Shown one piece after another: positions 52,486-61,891 of a stretch of 64,000 bases of DNA (its first letter is position 1; each line of letters begins with the position of its first letter). The position numbers and the translations under genes were made by a program. Source of the DNA: Deinococcales bacterium. GTDB lineage: Bacteria; Deinococcota; Deinococci; Deinococcales; JAAFIG01. The notes under the pieces were generated by a model. It saw only the letters and a list, made by a program, of their open reading frames with translations, was not told the DNA's origin and searched no databases. The stretch covers positions 1 through 64,000 of the forward strand of contig JANXTZ010000024.1 in NCBI GenBank assembly GCA_025352125.1, read 5' to 3'.

Positions 52486-54324
52486 GTGCAACGACCGCGC
52501 CGTGCCATCAACATTTTAGGAAATCGCCTCGAGACGGGCAGAATTGTTCTGTACAGCCTCTCGGTCGGCGTCTGCGTCGGTTTGGCTGGCATCGTTTTCG
52601 CCTGGTTGCTCGAGCTTGCCCAAAGTGTGCTGCTCAGTGGCGTGACAGGTTTTCGTCCGCCTGGGCTGCCCTCCGAGGGCGGCGTTTTGCAATCGTTTGC
52701 CGGGGACCGCGCCTGGTTGCTGCCTGTGGTTCTGGTGATCGGGCTGGTGTTGGTGTCGTTCGCACGTCGCAACCCGCAGCAAAAACAGATCGAACCCGAT
52801 GGTCTGGACAATGCCTTGGACATCTACCACAACCGCGAGGCTCGAGGTTCTTGGCAAAAACTGCTGCTCGAGACGGTATCAGGGTTTTTGGCGAGCGCCA
52901 GCGGCGCACCGCTCGGGCGCGAGGGGGCTTTCTCGAGTTTGGCATCGCTGCTTTCGCTGGGATTCTCGAGGTTTGGACGGGTAACGGATGCCGACCGTCG
53001 CTTGATTTTTATTTCCAGTTTGGCGGCTGTCTTGGGCTTGGTGTTGCGTGCGCCGCTGGCGGCGTCGGTGCTTGCCGTCGAAATTTTGTATCGCCGCTTT
53101 GAATTCGAGATCGAGGCACTGACCCCAGCCGTGCTTGCCAGCGTCGTGGCATTCACGATTTTTGGCGTGGCTCGAGGATTTGATCCACTTTTTGGAATCA
53201 ATACAGTTGGCGGTCAACCTGTCGCGTCGTTTCCAGCGTTTTTTGCCCTCGGTTTGCTCGAGGCGCTGGCGGCAGCCGGATTTGTCGCCGCGTTGATTGG
53301 GCTTCGTGCGGCGTGGGACAAGACAAAATTGCCGGTCTGGTCACGGCTATTGTTCGCGGCTCTTCTTTTTGGCGGGCTGGCATACTTTAACCCCAACCTC
53401 CTCGGCGACGGCTTGGGCTGGACGCAACTTGGTCTGAACGGCTTTATGACGCTCGAGGATACGACCGTTCAATTCATCCTTAGGGCATTGTTGGTTCTGG
53501 TCGTGGCGAGTGCAGGCGCAAGTGGCGGTTTGGTGATTCCAAGTCTGGTGATCGGCGGGCTGCTCGCCAACATGTACTCGCTTGGACTCTCAAGGTTGCT
53601 TCCAGGCATCACCGTGGACCCTGCGGCGTTTACCTTGACTGGCATGGCGGCGTTTTTGGCTGGAACAATGAACGCACCTCTGGCAGCAACGTTGCTGGTC
53701 ACAGAGTGGAGCGGCTACGGTTTGCTCGCGCCGTTGCTTTTGACCACGCTGGCGGGTTATGCCCTGACGGGGCGTGAAAGCGTTCTAAAACATCAAGCCG
53801 AAAGCCGCAGCTCGAGTCCGGTGCACATCAACGAGTACTTGCGTGCCGCCACAGGTTTGAGCGCAACCCAAATTGAAGCCTCGAGCCTGCCAAACGTCAC
53901 CGAAAGTCCCGCCAGTCCAAGTTTGTCAGCCCTGCCCGATCTTCTGGATTTACTCTCAAGCTCGAGTTTAAGTGTGTCCGACGACGATGACGAGCGTCTT
54001 TACAAGTTTCCGGTGCCTCAGCCCTGGGTTGGACAGGCGGTGCGTGACCTCGAATGGCAGCCCGAAGCCTTGCTGGTCGCCATTTTACGCGACGGTCACA
54101 TTCGCGTTCCCAAAGGCATCAGCGTGCTCGAGGCGAATGACGAGCTGGTGTTGCTCAGCGATCCTGAAACCTACGGGCGCTTGACCTCCAAACCTGGAGA
54201 GCGCACGCCCGAAGCCATTCCAGAACCGATAGCCCAAAAACGCAGCCGCTTTGACTGGCGAAATTGGTTCGCATCACCATTTAAACGCGCAACTCGAGAC
54301 TCGAGCAGCCAGAAAAAAAGTTAA
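52486..54324 (+). CDS. ClC-type chloride channel/transporter with C-terminal TrkA-C-like domain
   Basis: This 612-residue protein has about 10-12 membrane helices and ClC selectivity segments: SGAPLGREGAFSSL (the GREGP-like site), LRAPLAASVLAVEILYRRFE and ASAGASGGLVIPSLVIGG, then AGTMNAPLAATLLVTEW. After about residue 490 an acidic linker (SDDDDERLYKFPVP) leads to a TrkA-C-like domain (VGQAVRDLEWQPEALLVAILRDGHIRVPKG) that may sense a ligand. It moves Cl- or other anions across the inner membrane. Start GTG 52486 by the leaderless rule. Confidence 0.9.
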   Translation: MQRPRRAINILGNRLETGRIVLYSLSVGVCVGLAGIVFAWLLELAQSVLLSGVTGFRPPGLPSEGGVLQSFAGDRAWLLPVVLVIGLVLVSFARRNPQQKQIEPDGLDNALDIYHNREARGSWQKLLLETVSGFLASASGAPLGREGAFSSLASLLSLGFSRFGRVTDADRRLIFISSLAAVLGLVLRAPLAASVLAVEILYRRFEFEIEALTPAVLASVVAFTIFGVARGFDPLFGINTVGGQPVASFPAFFALGLLEALAAAGFVAALIGLRAAWDKTKLPVWSRLLFAALLFGGLAYFNPNLLGDGLGWTQLGLNGFMTLEDTTVQFILRALLVLVVASAGASGGLVIPSLVIGGLLANMYSLGLSRLLPGITVDPAAFTLTGMAAFLAGTMNAPLAATLLVTEWSGYGLLAPLLLTTLAGYALTGRESVLKHQAESRSSSPVHINEYLRAATGLSATQIEASSLPNVTESPASPSLSALPDLLDLLSSSSLSVSDDDDERLYKFPVPQPWVGQAVRDLEWQPEALLVAILRDGHIRVPKGISVLEANDELVLLSDPETYGRLTSKPGERTPEAIPEPIAQKRSRFDWRNWFASPFKRATRDSSSQKKS

Positions 54325-54362
54325 AGCGGCAACCCCAAACTCGAGGTTGCCGCTTTTGGTTT
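54323..54362. terminator. Strong terminator between the ClC and fasciclin genes
   Basis: AAAGCGGCAACC (54323-54334) pairs perfectly with GGTTGCCGCTTT (54345-54356), a 12-bp stem that overlaps the ClC stop codon. It serves both converging genes; the loop contains CTCGA. Confidence 0.88.
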
Positions 54363-54368
54363 AAATTC

Positions 54369-54854
54369 TTACTTCATTTTTGGCAGCAGCACGGCGTCGA
54401 TCACATGAATCACGCCATTTGAGGCGACAATATCGGTGGCGATAACTTGGGCGTTGTTGACCATGACTTTGCCGTCCTTGACGACAATTCGCAAGATGCC
54501 ACCCTGGACGGTTTTGATTGATGTACGCTTCACGACCTTATCGGCTTTGAGTGCCTTTCCGGCGATCACGTGGTAGGTCAAAATGCTGGTCAGGGTTGCT
54601 TTGTTTTCTGGCTTCAAGAGGGTTTCGACCGTACCGGCTGGCAACTTGGCAAACGCCTCATTGGTTGGTGCAAAAACCGTGAACGGACCTTGGCTCGAGA
54701 GGGTTTCGACCAGACCTGCGGCTTGAACAGCGGCGACCAGGGTGCTGAAATCCTTGTTGCCCGCCGCAATATCAACGATTGTACCTGGGTTGCTCGATTG
54801 CGCCAGAACGCTCGAGAGCAAAACCGCACCAACAAATGCCAAAACTTTTTTCAT
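54369..54854 (-). CDS. Fasciclin-domain secreted protein
   Basis: This 161-residue protein has a signal peptide ([19 protein letters not shown]) and one FAS1 domain ([31 protein letters not shown], then [29 protein letters not shown] and a final [12 protein letters not shown]). Single-FAS1 proteins act in adhesion or surface structure. CGGAGGA precedes ATG 54854. Confidence 0.95.
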   Translation of the reverse strand: MKKVLAFVGAVLLSSVLAQSSNPGTIVDIAAGNKDFSTLVAAVQAAGLVETLSSQGPFTVFAPTNEAFAKLPAGTVETLLKPENKATLTSILTYHVIAGKALKADKVVKRTSIKTVQGGILRIVVKDGKVMVNNAQVIATDIVASNGVIHVIDAVLLPKMK

Positions 54855-55008
54855 GTAGTTCCTCCGAGAAAAGATTAAGTTTTGTCACCTCGAGCAACTG
54901 AACTTCACTACACACTTAAAAAGCAATGGCTCATACAAATGAATCGTAAGATAAACGTACAAATTTAACGAAATTTCATGCGAGTCTTAAAAAACTTGAA
55001 ATGCAAAT

Positions 55009-55031
55009 TACAAAATTTGGCTCATTTTGTA
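55009..55031. promoter_or_regulatory. 8-bp inverted repeat in the 54855-55156 gap
   Basis: TACAAAAT (55009-55016) and ATTTTGTA (55024-55031) flank a 7-base spacer. The rest of this 302-base AT-rich gap shows no gene and only one CTCGAG. An operator for the small secreted-protein gene downstream is possible. Confidence 0.35.
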
Positions 55032-55156
55032 GCAAAAATTACGGTTCAAGGTTGGCAAGTCTTAAGAAAGTCATCATCTTACAATCCAAACGAATTCTCG
55101 AGCATCACAACCAGCGATTTGGCGAGGACGGCTGAAACTGGTACACTGGCTGCCGC

Positions 55157-55468
55157 ATGAAGAAGTCCCTCGCTCGAGTGCTGGCGCTTTTTCTCACGGT
55201 TTTGCCGTGGGTCAGTGTTCTGGCAGTACCCAGGGTAAGCAAATCCGAATCGGCACTGGTTGGACCGCTTCAACCCGAACCGCATCAGGTTTCGCAAAGC
55301 CACCCGAGCAGTCCACCAACACCAGGCTTTGCGTTTCTCGAGTTTTGGCAAACGGCTCGAAGTGTGTGCGTTTCTTTGGAGCACGCCAAGCCACAAAATC
55401 AAAGTTTCACCGAAAATGCCAGAGATTGGTTTTTTCTTCATGCCCGACTGCAACTGGACGGCGGTTAG
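55157..55468 (+). CDS. Small secreted protein, unknown
   Basis: ATG 55157 lies 9 bases after TACACT, the same spacing as the lipoprotein at 49.98 kb. The 103-residue product has a convincing signal peptide (KKSLARVLALFLTVLPWVSVLA) and a Pro/Ser/Gln-rich mature part with one Cys. No domain is recognised. The promoter and signal peptide argue for a real gene over the antisense frames here. Confidence 0.5.
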   Translation: MKKSLARVLALFLTVLPWVSVLAVPRVSKSESALVGPLQPEPHQVSQSHPSSPPTPGFAFLEFWQTARSVCVSLEHAKPQNQSFTENARDWFFLHARLQLDGG

Positions 55469-55579
55469 AACAGCTTTAATCTGAACGACTCGAGCATAAA
55501 TTTGTGATGCTCGAGATTGAGATGGTTGCACTCAAACCCACAAACAATTCGACTTCAAATCAAATTATAGGAGAAATCA

Positions 55580-58093
55580 ATGACTGGTCCCGCCAAGAAA
55601 AGCCAGAGCGCCCAAACGCTGGCACGACAAGCCCGCAACAGGAATCAAAAAGCCCCGCAACCTTCGAGTGCCAACAATCACTTCTGGACAGGTATTCTTT
55701 TGTTCGCCTGTATTTTACTTTCGATTTTTGTCCTCTGGAAACCGTTTGCCCCGCGCACCGAATATTTATCCGTGGTTCCAAAGACTCCTGTCACGAGCGC
55801 GGAATTGAGCAAGGCATTGGTTGATACTGGCGCTTTACCCAATCCTGACGCCATCAAGATCAATCCAGATGGTGCGCGTTACACCGTGGTCAGCAGCGAT
55901 CCAAAAAGTCCGATCAGCAAAACCACATGGACTTCGATAGCCAAGATTTTGCCCAGCAAGTTGACTGGTGCCATCGCCGAATTTAAAGCCGACCCTCCAA
56001 AACCAATAAATTTGGGTCTGGATTTACAAGGTGGTCTGCGCGTGGTGTTGCAAGTCAAAAATGGTGTGATTCCAAACACTGACGACCTCAACCAAAGCCG
56101 CAGCGTGATTGAAAACCGCGTGAATCAAACAGGTGTCGCCGAACCGCAAGTTCAGATCAACGGCAACAACCGCATCGTGGTCGAGCTTCCAGGTTTGTCG
56201 CAAGCCGAACAAGACCGCGCGATAACGCTGGTCGGTAAAACTGCGAAACTCGAGTTTAGGTTGGTCAAACCAGAAGCCTCGAGCAAAGGCGAAGCTGAGT
56301 TGACCGATGCCGACATGGAACCAGCCGCCATGTCTGGCGAAGCGGTTGCCAAAGCGCAAACCGCCTACTCGCAACTCGGTGCGCCAGAAGTGCAATTTGA
56401 AATGACGCCTACGGGTTCGGTGGCATTTGACAAACTGACGGGCGACAATCCAGGTCGCCGCTTTGCCATTGTACTCGACGGCAAGGTTCAAAGCGCGCCT
56501 CGCATCAACCAACGTATCTCAGGAAACGGCGTCATCACTGGCAATTTCACGCTCGAGTCCGCCAATGACCTCGCGCTTGTGATGCGGTCGGGTTCGCTCA
56601 AAACCGAACTCGAGATTGTGGACACCCGAGCCATTGGACCGACGCTGGGTCAAGATGCCATCCGCCAAGGTATTGTGGCTTCATTGGTGGGCGTTGGCGC
56701 GGTGATTGTATTGCTGTTCATTTATTACGGCGTGTTTTTTGGGCTGGTTGCCGCGCTCGGTTTGGTGTTTTCGGGCTTGCTGATTTTTGGAATGCTCTCT
56801 GGACTCGGCGGCGTGTTGACCCTGCCTGGTATCGCAGGTTTGGTCTTGACGATTGGTGCTGCCGTTGACGGCAACGTGATCTCGTTCGAGCGCATCAAAG
56901 AAGAAATGCGGGCTGGCAAAAACCTGAAAAGTGCCACCAACGCGGGATTCGGGCACAGCTTCACCACGATTTTTGATGTCAACGCCAGCCACTTGCTGTC
57001 CGCATTGGCGCTTTACAATTATGCGACTGGACCCGTCAAAGGTTTCGCCGTGACCCTGGCAGTCGGTGTGATCGGTTCGACCTTTTCGAATTTGGTGTTT
57101 TCAAAATGGTTCCTGGATATTCTCGAGTCACGCTTTAAATTTCGTGCCCGTGACTGGTTTGCCACGCCCAAACTTGATTTCATGGGCTTGTCAAAATTTA
57201 TCACCACCGCCAGCGTAGCACTTGCCGTGATTGGTTTGATTGTCATTTTGACCAAAGGCTTTATTTTCGGCGTGGATTTCACCTCTGGCACGAGCTTTGG
57301 CTTGAGAACCAATGCAAGTGTCAGCAGTGAAATGGTGCGCACCGCCCTGAACGACTTAAAAATCAAGGATAAATCTGGCAAAGAAGTGACCTCGAGCGGT
57401 GCCAGTATTGTAGAAAGCCAAACTCCGGGCACAAATGGTAAAGATTTTACCGTCCGGGTTGGCGAACTTGACCCAGCCGCCAAAAAAGTGTTTACCACCG
57501 TACTCGAGAAACTGCCAGACGGTAAGGTGTATCAAACTGAAATTGTGAGTCCTTCGGTCGGCAGTGAATTGCGCGTCAAAACAATTCAAGCCGTCTTGGT
57601 TTCATTGTTGCTGACACTGCTGTACGTGGCGTTTCGATTTGACGTGATTTTGGGCGTCGGTTCGGTGGTTGCCGTGCTTCACGACGTGTTTATTGTCATG
57701 GGCTTGTACGTCATTTTGGGACGCGAGTTCACGATCACCAGCGTCGCCGCCGTGCTGACCCTGATTGGTTACAGTTTGAACGACAGCATCATTGTCTCTG
57801 ACCGTATTCGCGAAAACCTGAAATTGATGCGCGGCTCGAAATACGCCGATATCGTCAATACCAGCATCAACCAAACGCTCTCCAGAACCATCATGACCTC
57901 GGTGGCAACCATGCTGCCGCTTGTGGCACTGTTGTTCTTGGGCGGTCCGGTGCTGCGTGACTTCTCACTCGTGCTGATCGTCGGTATTTTGGTCGGAACC
58001 TACTCGAGTATTTACATCGTCGCGCCGATGGCGGTGTTTTACAAGAATTGGCAGGAGAGCCGCCGGACTCCAGGCAAGATGGTGAAAACTTAA
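55580..58093 (+). CDS. secDF: Fused protein translocase subunit SecDF
   Basis: AGGAGA precedes ATG 55580. The 837-residue protein joins SecD (about 40-510) and SecF (about 515-830): an N-terminal helix, a periplasmic P1 region, the SecD motif NLGLDLQGGLRVVL, AVDGNVISFERIKEE, the SecF motif FGVDFTSGTSFGL and GYSLNDSIIVSDRIRENLK, with twelve membrane helices in all. It uses the proton gradient to help SecYEG export proteins. Fused SecDF is usual in Deinococcus and in Bacillus. About 40 N-terminal residues rich in Gln and Arg precede the first helix. Confidence 0.97.
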   Translation: MTGPAKKSQSAQTLARQARNRNQKAPQPSSANNHFWTGILLFACILLSIFVLWKPFAPRTEYLSVVPKTPVTSAELSKALVDTGALPNPDAIKINPDGARYTVVSSDPKSPISKTTWTSIAKILPSKLTGAIAEFKADPPKPINLGLDLQGGLRVVLQVKNGVIPNTDDLNQSRSVIENRVNQTGVAEPQVQINGNNRIVVELPGLSQAEQDRAITLVGKTAKLEFRLVKPEASSKGEAELTDADMEPAAMSGEAVAKAQTAYSQLGAPEVQFEMTPTGSVAFDKLTGDNPGRRFAIVLDGKVQSAPRINQRISGNGVITGNFTLESANDLALVMRSGSLKTELEIVDTRAIGPTLGQDAIRQGIVASLVGVGAVIVLLFIYYGVFFGLVAALGLVFSGLLIFGMLSGLGGVLTLPGIAGLVLTIGAAVDGNVISFERIKEEMRAGKNLKSATNAGFGHSFTTIFDVNASHLLSALALYNYATGPVKGFAVTLAVGVIGSTFSNLVFSKWFLDILESRFKFRARDWFATPKLDFMGLSKFITTASVALAVIGLIVILTKGFIFGVDFTSGTSFGLRTNASVSSEMVRTALNDLKIKDKSGKEVTSSGASIVESQTPGTNGKDFTVRVGELDPAAKKVFTTVLEKLPDGKVYQTEIVSPSVGSELRVKTIQAVLVSLLLTLLYVAFRFDVILGVGSVVAVLHDVFIVMGLYVILGREFTITSVAAVLTLIGYSLNDSIIVSDRIRENLKLMRGSKYADIVNTSINQTLSRTIMTSVATMLPLVALLFLGGPVLRDFSLVLIVGILVGTYSSIYIVAPMAVFYKNWQESRRTPGKMVKT

Positions 58094-58116
58094 CGTCATT
58101 TCGGAATTAACATCAC

Positions 58117-58153
58117 AGCTCGAGGGCAGATTTCAGACACCCTCGAGCTTTTT
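58117..58153. terminator. CTCGAG-stem terminator after secDF
   Basis: AGCTCGAGGG (58117-58126) pairs with CCCTCGAGCT (58140-58149) in a perfect 10-bp stem with a T tract. Each arm contains CTCGAG. It lies between convergent genes. Confidence 0.88.
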
Positions 58154-58161
58154 CTTGAGGA

Positions 58162-58878
58162 TCACTGCAAGATTTTCCAGCGGTAAAACCCTAGAAAACT
58201 TGGATTGCCAGGAACCGGATGAAACGCGGCGTCAGGGTGTTTCATGATGGTCTCAAATCGGAGCAACCGCACCTCGCCGCTCCACTCGCCGTCGCCGCCG
58301 GTATGGTAGACGATTCTCGAGTTTCCGAGGTAAACCATCGTGTGGTAGGAATTGAGCTTGGGGCGAATGAAAATCAACATGTCGCCGCGTTTGGCGGCTC
58401 GAATGTCTTTGGTGACAAAGTCCATGCTGTAATTGACCAGGTACTTTGCGCCGACCCGTCCAACCAGTTTTCCGGTCATGACATCATCAGGGTGATACGA
58501 GCCTGGGGCATCCCGAAAAACGCTTTTGCGAACCAGTGGCACCGGAAACGAATAGGCTCTCACGTCCGATTGCACGACTGTTGGCAAGTATTTGAATTTC
58601 TTGAGCCATTTTGAATCGTGCGGCATCAGGGCATTGACAAAGGCGTAGCGCAGCAATCCAGCGCAGTCGCGGTCACGGGCTGCCCAGTCGCTCGAGACGC
58701 CGTAATATTGGCTCTCGCTGATGCTGGCAAACCAGTCGTTGAAGGCGGCCACATCATTGCCGCGAAGCTCGAGCACGTCAGGGAAACCGTCCTGGTCGGA
58801 ATCACTGACATTTGGGGCGGCAACAATTCCAAAGCCCGAGGCACAACAAATGGCAAGAATCAAACGCCAAAATTTCAT
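58162..58878 (-). CDS. DUF1175-family exported protein, NlpC/P60-like
   Basis: This 238-residue protein has a signal peptide (KFWRLILAICCASGFGIVAA), an acidic DSDQDGFPDVLELRGND motif like a calcium-binding repeat, then a Cys in ARDRDCAGLLRYAF (about 73) and a His in LNSYHTMVYLG (about 181), a Cys-His pair as in NlpC/P60 papain-like hydrolases. This matches the DUF1175 (YfaT-like) family. TAGACT 7 bases before ATG 58878 suggests a near-leaderless message, although GAGG is also present. Confidence 0.7.
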   Translation of the reverse strand: MKFWRLILAICCASGFGIVAAPNVSDSDQDGFPDVLELRGNDVAAFNDWFASISESQYYGVSSDWAARDRDCAGLLRYAFVNALMPHDSKWLKKFKYLPTVVQSDVRAYSFPVPLVRKSVFRDAPGSYHPDDVMTGKLVGRVGAKYLVNYSMDFVTKDIRAAKRGDMLIFIRPKLNSYHTMVYLGNSRIVYHTGGDGEWSGEVRLLRFETIMKHPDAAFHPVPGNPSFLGFYRWKILQ

Positions 58879-58885
58879 ACCTCAG

Positions 58886-58891
58886 AGTCTA
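58886..58891 (-). promoter_or_regulatory. -10 box of the DUF1175 gene
   Basis: TAGACT on the minus strand, 7 bases before ATG 58878. Confidence 0.5.
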
Positions 58892-59019
58892 ATGGATGTT
58901 TTGCCAGGGTAATGAGGATTGGAAAACATGTTGTGGCTCACCAATCTTTTGCTAGTGCTTGCACAATGTTGCCCGAATAAAACCTGTATTCTAGGCTCAT
59001 GAAAGTTGGAGGATATTGA

Positions 59020-60885
59020 ATGCGAATTAATCCGTGGTTGGTCTTACTTGCGCTGATTGCCGTTGTGTGGCTGGTGAATGCTGGCTCGAGCTTCGGTGGG
59101 AATCGTACCGTTTCGTATGACACTTTTGTCACCTGGATCAAAGATGGCAAAGTGCGGCAAGTGGTGATTACCGAGAATCGGGTCGATATTCAATTGCAAG
59201 TTCCCGAAAAAGCGACCACCACCAATGGTCAGGAGGTGGCGGCAAGCTCGAGTTACACCGCAACATTGCCACCCGTTGAGGCTCGAGACGCCGATTTGAT
59301 GGCGAGCTTAATTAAAGCCGGAGTCAAAATCGTGCCGCAAAACCCGTCTCAATGGTTGCCGCTCTTGAGCGCGTTTTTGCCAGTTTTGATCATGCTTGGG
59401 TTCTTCTGGTTTATTTTCATGCGCGGTCAGGGCGGGCAGGGGCAAGTCATGCAGTTTGGACAATCTCGAGCCAAGCAGTACGGCAAGGAACGCAAGGTCA
59501 GCACGACTTTTGCCGATGTTGCTGGACACGAGGAGGTCAAGCGCGAACTGGTCGAGGTCGTGGATTTCCTGAAAAACCCAGGCAAGTATCACGCCATCGG
59601 CGCGGAAATCCCCAAGGGTGTGCTGTTGGTTGGACCTCCTGGAACGGGCAAGACCCTGCTGGCGAGGGCTGTCGCGGGTGAGGCGGGCGTGCCATTTTTC
59701 ACGGTCAGCGCCTCGGAATTCATGGAAATGTTTGTTGGTGTCGGTGCCTCGAGGGTTCGGAGTTTGTTCGATGACGCCCGCAAAGCCGCACCAGCCATTA
59801 TCTTTATTGACGAGCTTGACAGCATTGGTCGCAAACGCGGCGCTGGCATCGGCGGCGGTCACGACGAGCGCGAACAGACTTTAAACCAGATTTTGACCGA
59901 GATGGACGGTTTTGACAAAACCACAAGCCTGATCGTGATGGCAGCCACCAACCGCCCTGACATTCTGGACTCGGCGTTGTTGCGTCCTGGTCGTTTTGAT
60001 CGCCAGGTCACGGTCGGTCTGCCGAGCCTCAGGGAACGCGAGAGTATCTTGCAAGTGCACATGCGCAACAAACCCATCGACTCGAGCGTCCAAGTGCCAC
60101 AGTTGGCGCTCATGACCCCGGGCATGAGCGGCGCAGACCTCAAGAATCTGACCAACGAAGCCGCGCTCGAGGCAGCCAGAAAAGCCAAAACCTCGATTGG
60201 TCAAGACGATTTCGGACGGGCATTCGACAAGATCACACTCGGCTTGGAACGCTCGAGTTTGGTCCTGACCCAGGAATTCAGGAAAATGACGGCGTATCAC
60301 GAGGCGGGACATGCCGTGATTTCTCAAGTGCTCGAGCATTCGATGAAGCCAATCAAGATCAGTATTGTGCCCAGGGGTCGGACTCTGGGCGTTGCCATGT
60401 ACGCCCCGATGGATGAGGTGCAAACCCTGGACATATCCAAGGAACGCGCCGAAGCCATGCTGACCAGCGCCTTTGGAGGACGCGCCGCCGAGGAAGACTT
60501 TATCGGCAGCGTCGGCGCGGGAGCAAGCAACGACTTTCAACAAAACCTCAACCTTGCACGCCGCATGGTGCTCGAGTGGGGCATGGGCGACCGGCTCAAA
60601 AACATTGCCTGGGGCAACGGTTCGCAGTCGCCAGTCTTTTTGGGCGAGCAAATCATGAGCCGTGCCGAGGTGAGCGAAGAAACTGCCAGAATGATTGACG
60701 AGGACATCCGTGACATTCTCGAGCGCACCTACAAGGACGCCAAACGCATTTTGCACGAGTACGCACAAGCCATGCACGACGTGGCAGCCGCGCTTCTCGA
60801 GAACGAAATTATCACAGGCGATGTGGTTCGGGATGCGGTGGACCGCGTGAAACGAACGATTGATGTGAATTTGACCCCAGCTTAA
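59020..60885 (+). CDS. ftsH: ATP-dependent zinc metalloprotease FtsH
   Basis: This 621-residue protein has an N-terminal membrane helix (about 4-22), an extracytoplasmic domain, a second helix (about 110-130), an AAA+ module with Walker A GPPGTGKT (about 206), Walker [12 protein letters not shown] and the second region of homology RPGRFDRQ, then the zinc site HEAGH (about 427). It degrades membrane and short-lived cytoplasmic proteins as a hexamer. GGAGGATA precedes ATG 59020. Monocistronic with a strong terminator. Confidence 0.98.
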   Translation: MRINPWLVLLALIAVVWLVNAGSSFGGNRTVSYDTFVTWIKDGKVRQVVITENRVDIQLQVPEKATTTNGQEVAASSSYTATLPPVEARDADLMASLIKAGVKIVPQNPSQWLPLLSAFLPVLIMLGFFWFIFMRGQGGQGQVMQFGQSRAKQYGKERKVSTTFADVAGHEEVKRELVEVVDFLKNPGKYHAIGAEIPKGVLLVGPPGTGKTLLARAVAGEAGVPFFTVSASEFMEMFVGVGASRVRSLFDDARKAAPAIIFIDELDSIGRKRGAGIGGGHDEREQTLNQILTEMDGFDKTTSLIVMAATNRPDILDSALLRPGRFDRQVTVGLPSLRERESILQVHMRNKPIDSSVQVPQLALMTPGMSGADLKNLTNEAALEAARKAKTSIGQDDFGRAFDKITLGLERSSLVLTQEFRKMTAYHEAGHAVISQVLEHSMKPIKISIVPRGRTLGVAMYAPMDEVQTLDISKERAEAMLTSAFGGRAAEEDFIGSVGAGASNDFQQNLNLARRMVLEWGMGDRLKNIAWGNGSQSPVFLGEQIMSRAEVSEETARMIDEDIRDILERTYKDAKRILHEYAQAMHDVAAALLENEIITGDVVRDAVDRVKRTIDVNLTPA

Positions 60886-60902
60886 ATTTCGAGTGAATCT
60901 TC

Positions 60903-60934
60903 AAAATGCGCCCCTCTCGAGGTGCGCATTTTTA
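60903..60934. terminator. Terminator after ftsH
   Basis: AAAATGCGC (60903-60911) pairs with GCGCATTTT (60924-60932), with CTCGAG in the loop and T-rich ends on both strands. The stop codon of the converging gene lies in it. Confidence 0.88.
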
Positions 60935-61705
60935 TGGTTTGGAAACCCGAGAATTGACGATACCAAATGCCGAAAAGCGTTCGTTTTGCCAGACCGCGTT
61001 CAAATCCTCACCGTAAAGCAATTGAAAATTTTGCTCGAGGTAGCCAGCATCGGTTTCACGATGGGCGTTGAAAGCTTGCACAAACATGTCGCGGCAGGAA
61101 ACTTCACAGATTGCTTCAAATTGAAACAACCGATACAGCACACCGTTGGGTCGCCAGGGCTTCTCGAGCATCAATACTTGCATTTTGGTTTCGGACAAAC
61201 TCGAGCCATAAAAACTGGCAACAACCAACAGTAACGCGATGCTCGAGAGCAAAATCTTGCTGCCCCAACCTTGCCAGTTAAACTTCTCGAGGTGTGAGCT
61301 GAGTGCCTCCAGGAAGGCGAGCAGGGAGGCGACGGGGGCAACACCGCAACCTGCCAACGCGAGCAGGGAGAGTGCGCCTCTGAGGTCAAAATAAGAAATG
61401 AGACGATGCCCAAAACCCACCAGCGAAAAAAACGCGAGTGGCACAGAAACAAGACTCATCATTAAAGTAAACAACACAGCAAACGCCAAACCAGGCAAGA
61501 CCAAAAACCGCAAGGCTCGAGCGTCAGCATTTGAGGCTAACAAAGACCAGAACATTGAACTGGCGGAAAAAAGTGCGGCGAACAGCACAAAATGCCAAGG
61601 CAGCAGCAACGCCATTCGGTGATAAACAACCAGTAAAACAGTGGGCGCAACAATTCCAAAGACCACCGCGAACCTGCGACTGTGTAACAACTTAAGCATC
61701 ATCAA
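60932..61705 (-). CDS. Membrane protein of unknown family
   Basis: AGGAG precedes ATG 61705. The 257-residue product has about five membrane helices in its first 170 residues (PTVLLVVYHRMALLLPWHF, LVLPGLAFAVLFTLMMSL and others) and a soluble C-terminal part from about 175 (MQVLMLEKPWRPNGVLYRLFQFEAICEVSCRDMF...). Repeat copy C, with its CRP-like dyad, lies 63-106 bases upstream in its promoter region, so Crp-type control is possible. No family recognised. Confidence 0.65.
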   Translation of the reverse strand: MMMLKLLHSRRFAVVFGIVAPTVLLVVYHRMALLLPWHFVLFAALFSASSMFWSLLASNADARALRFLVLPGLAFAVLFTLMMSLVSVPLAFFSLVGFGHRLISYFDLRGALSLLALAGCGVAPVASLLAFLEALSSHLEKFNWQGWGSKILLSSIALLLVVASFYGSSLSETKMQVLMLEKPWRPNGVLYRLFQFEAICEVSCRDMFVQAFNAHRETDAGYLEQNFQLLYGEDLNAVWQNERFSAFGIVNSRVSKP

Positions 61706-61767
61706 CTCCTGTTGCCAAACCTTAGCAACAGCCTGATGAGCAAAAACTCATCTTGGGTGAGGGATCA

Positions 61768-61811
61768 TGTGATTTAATTCACGATTAAGTCACATTCGTG
61801 AATATTTTATT
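61768..61811 (+). repeat. 44-bp intergenic repeat, copy C
   Basis: This starts TGTGATTTAATTCACGATTA and contains ATTCGTGAATATTTTATT, matching copies A and B over its length. It lies between the ddl 3' end and the start of the membrane-protein gene at 61705. Confidence 0.75.
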
Positions 61812-61891
61812 CTAAGCGAATCAAGCCTAAAATCCAACCTGTTGAATCGGCAAGGAAAAAAATGTCAACGATGCCCACAAAGTTTAAAACT

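Noticed and set aside
59881-60777. 298-codon minus-strand open frame inside ftsH
   Set aside because: Pure antisense of the conserved AAA+ and protease domains.
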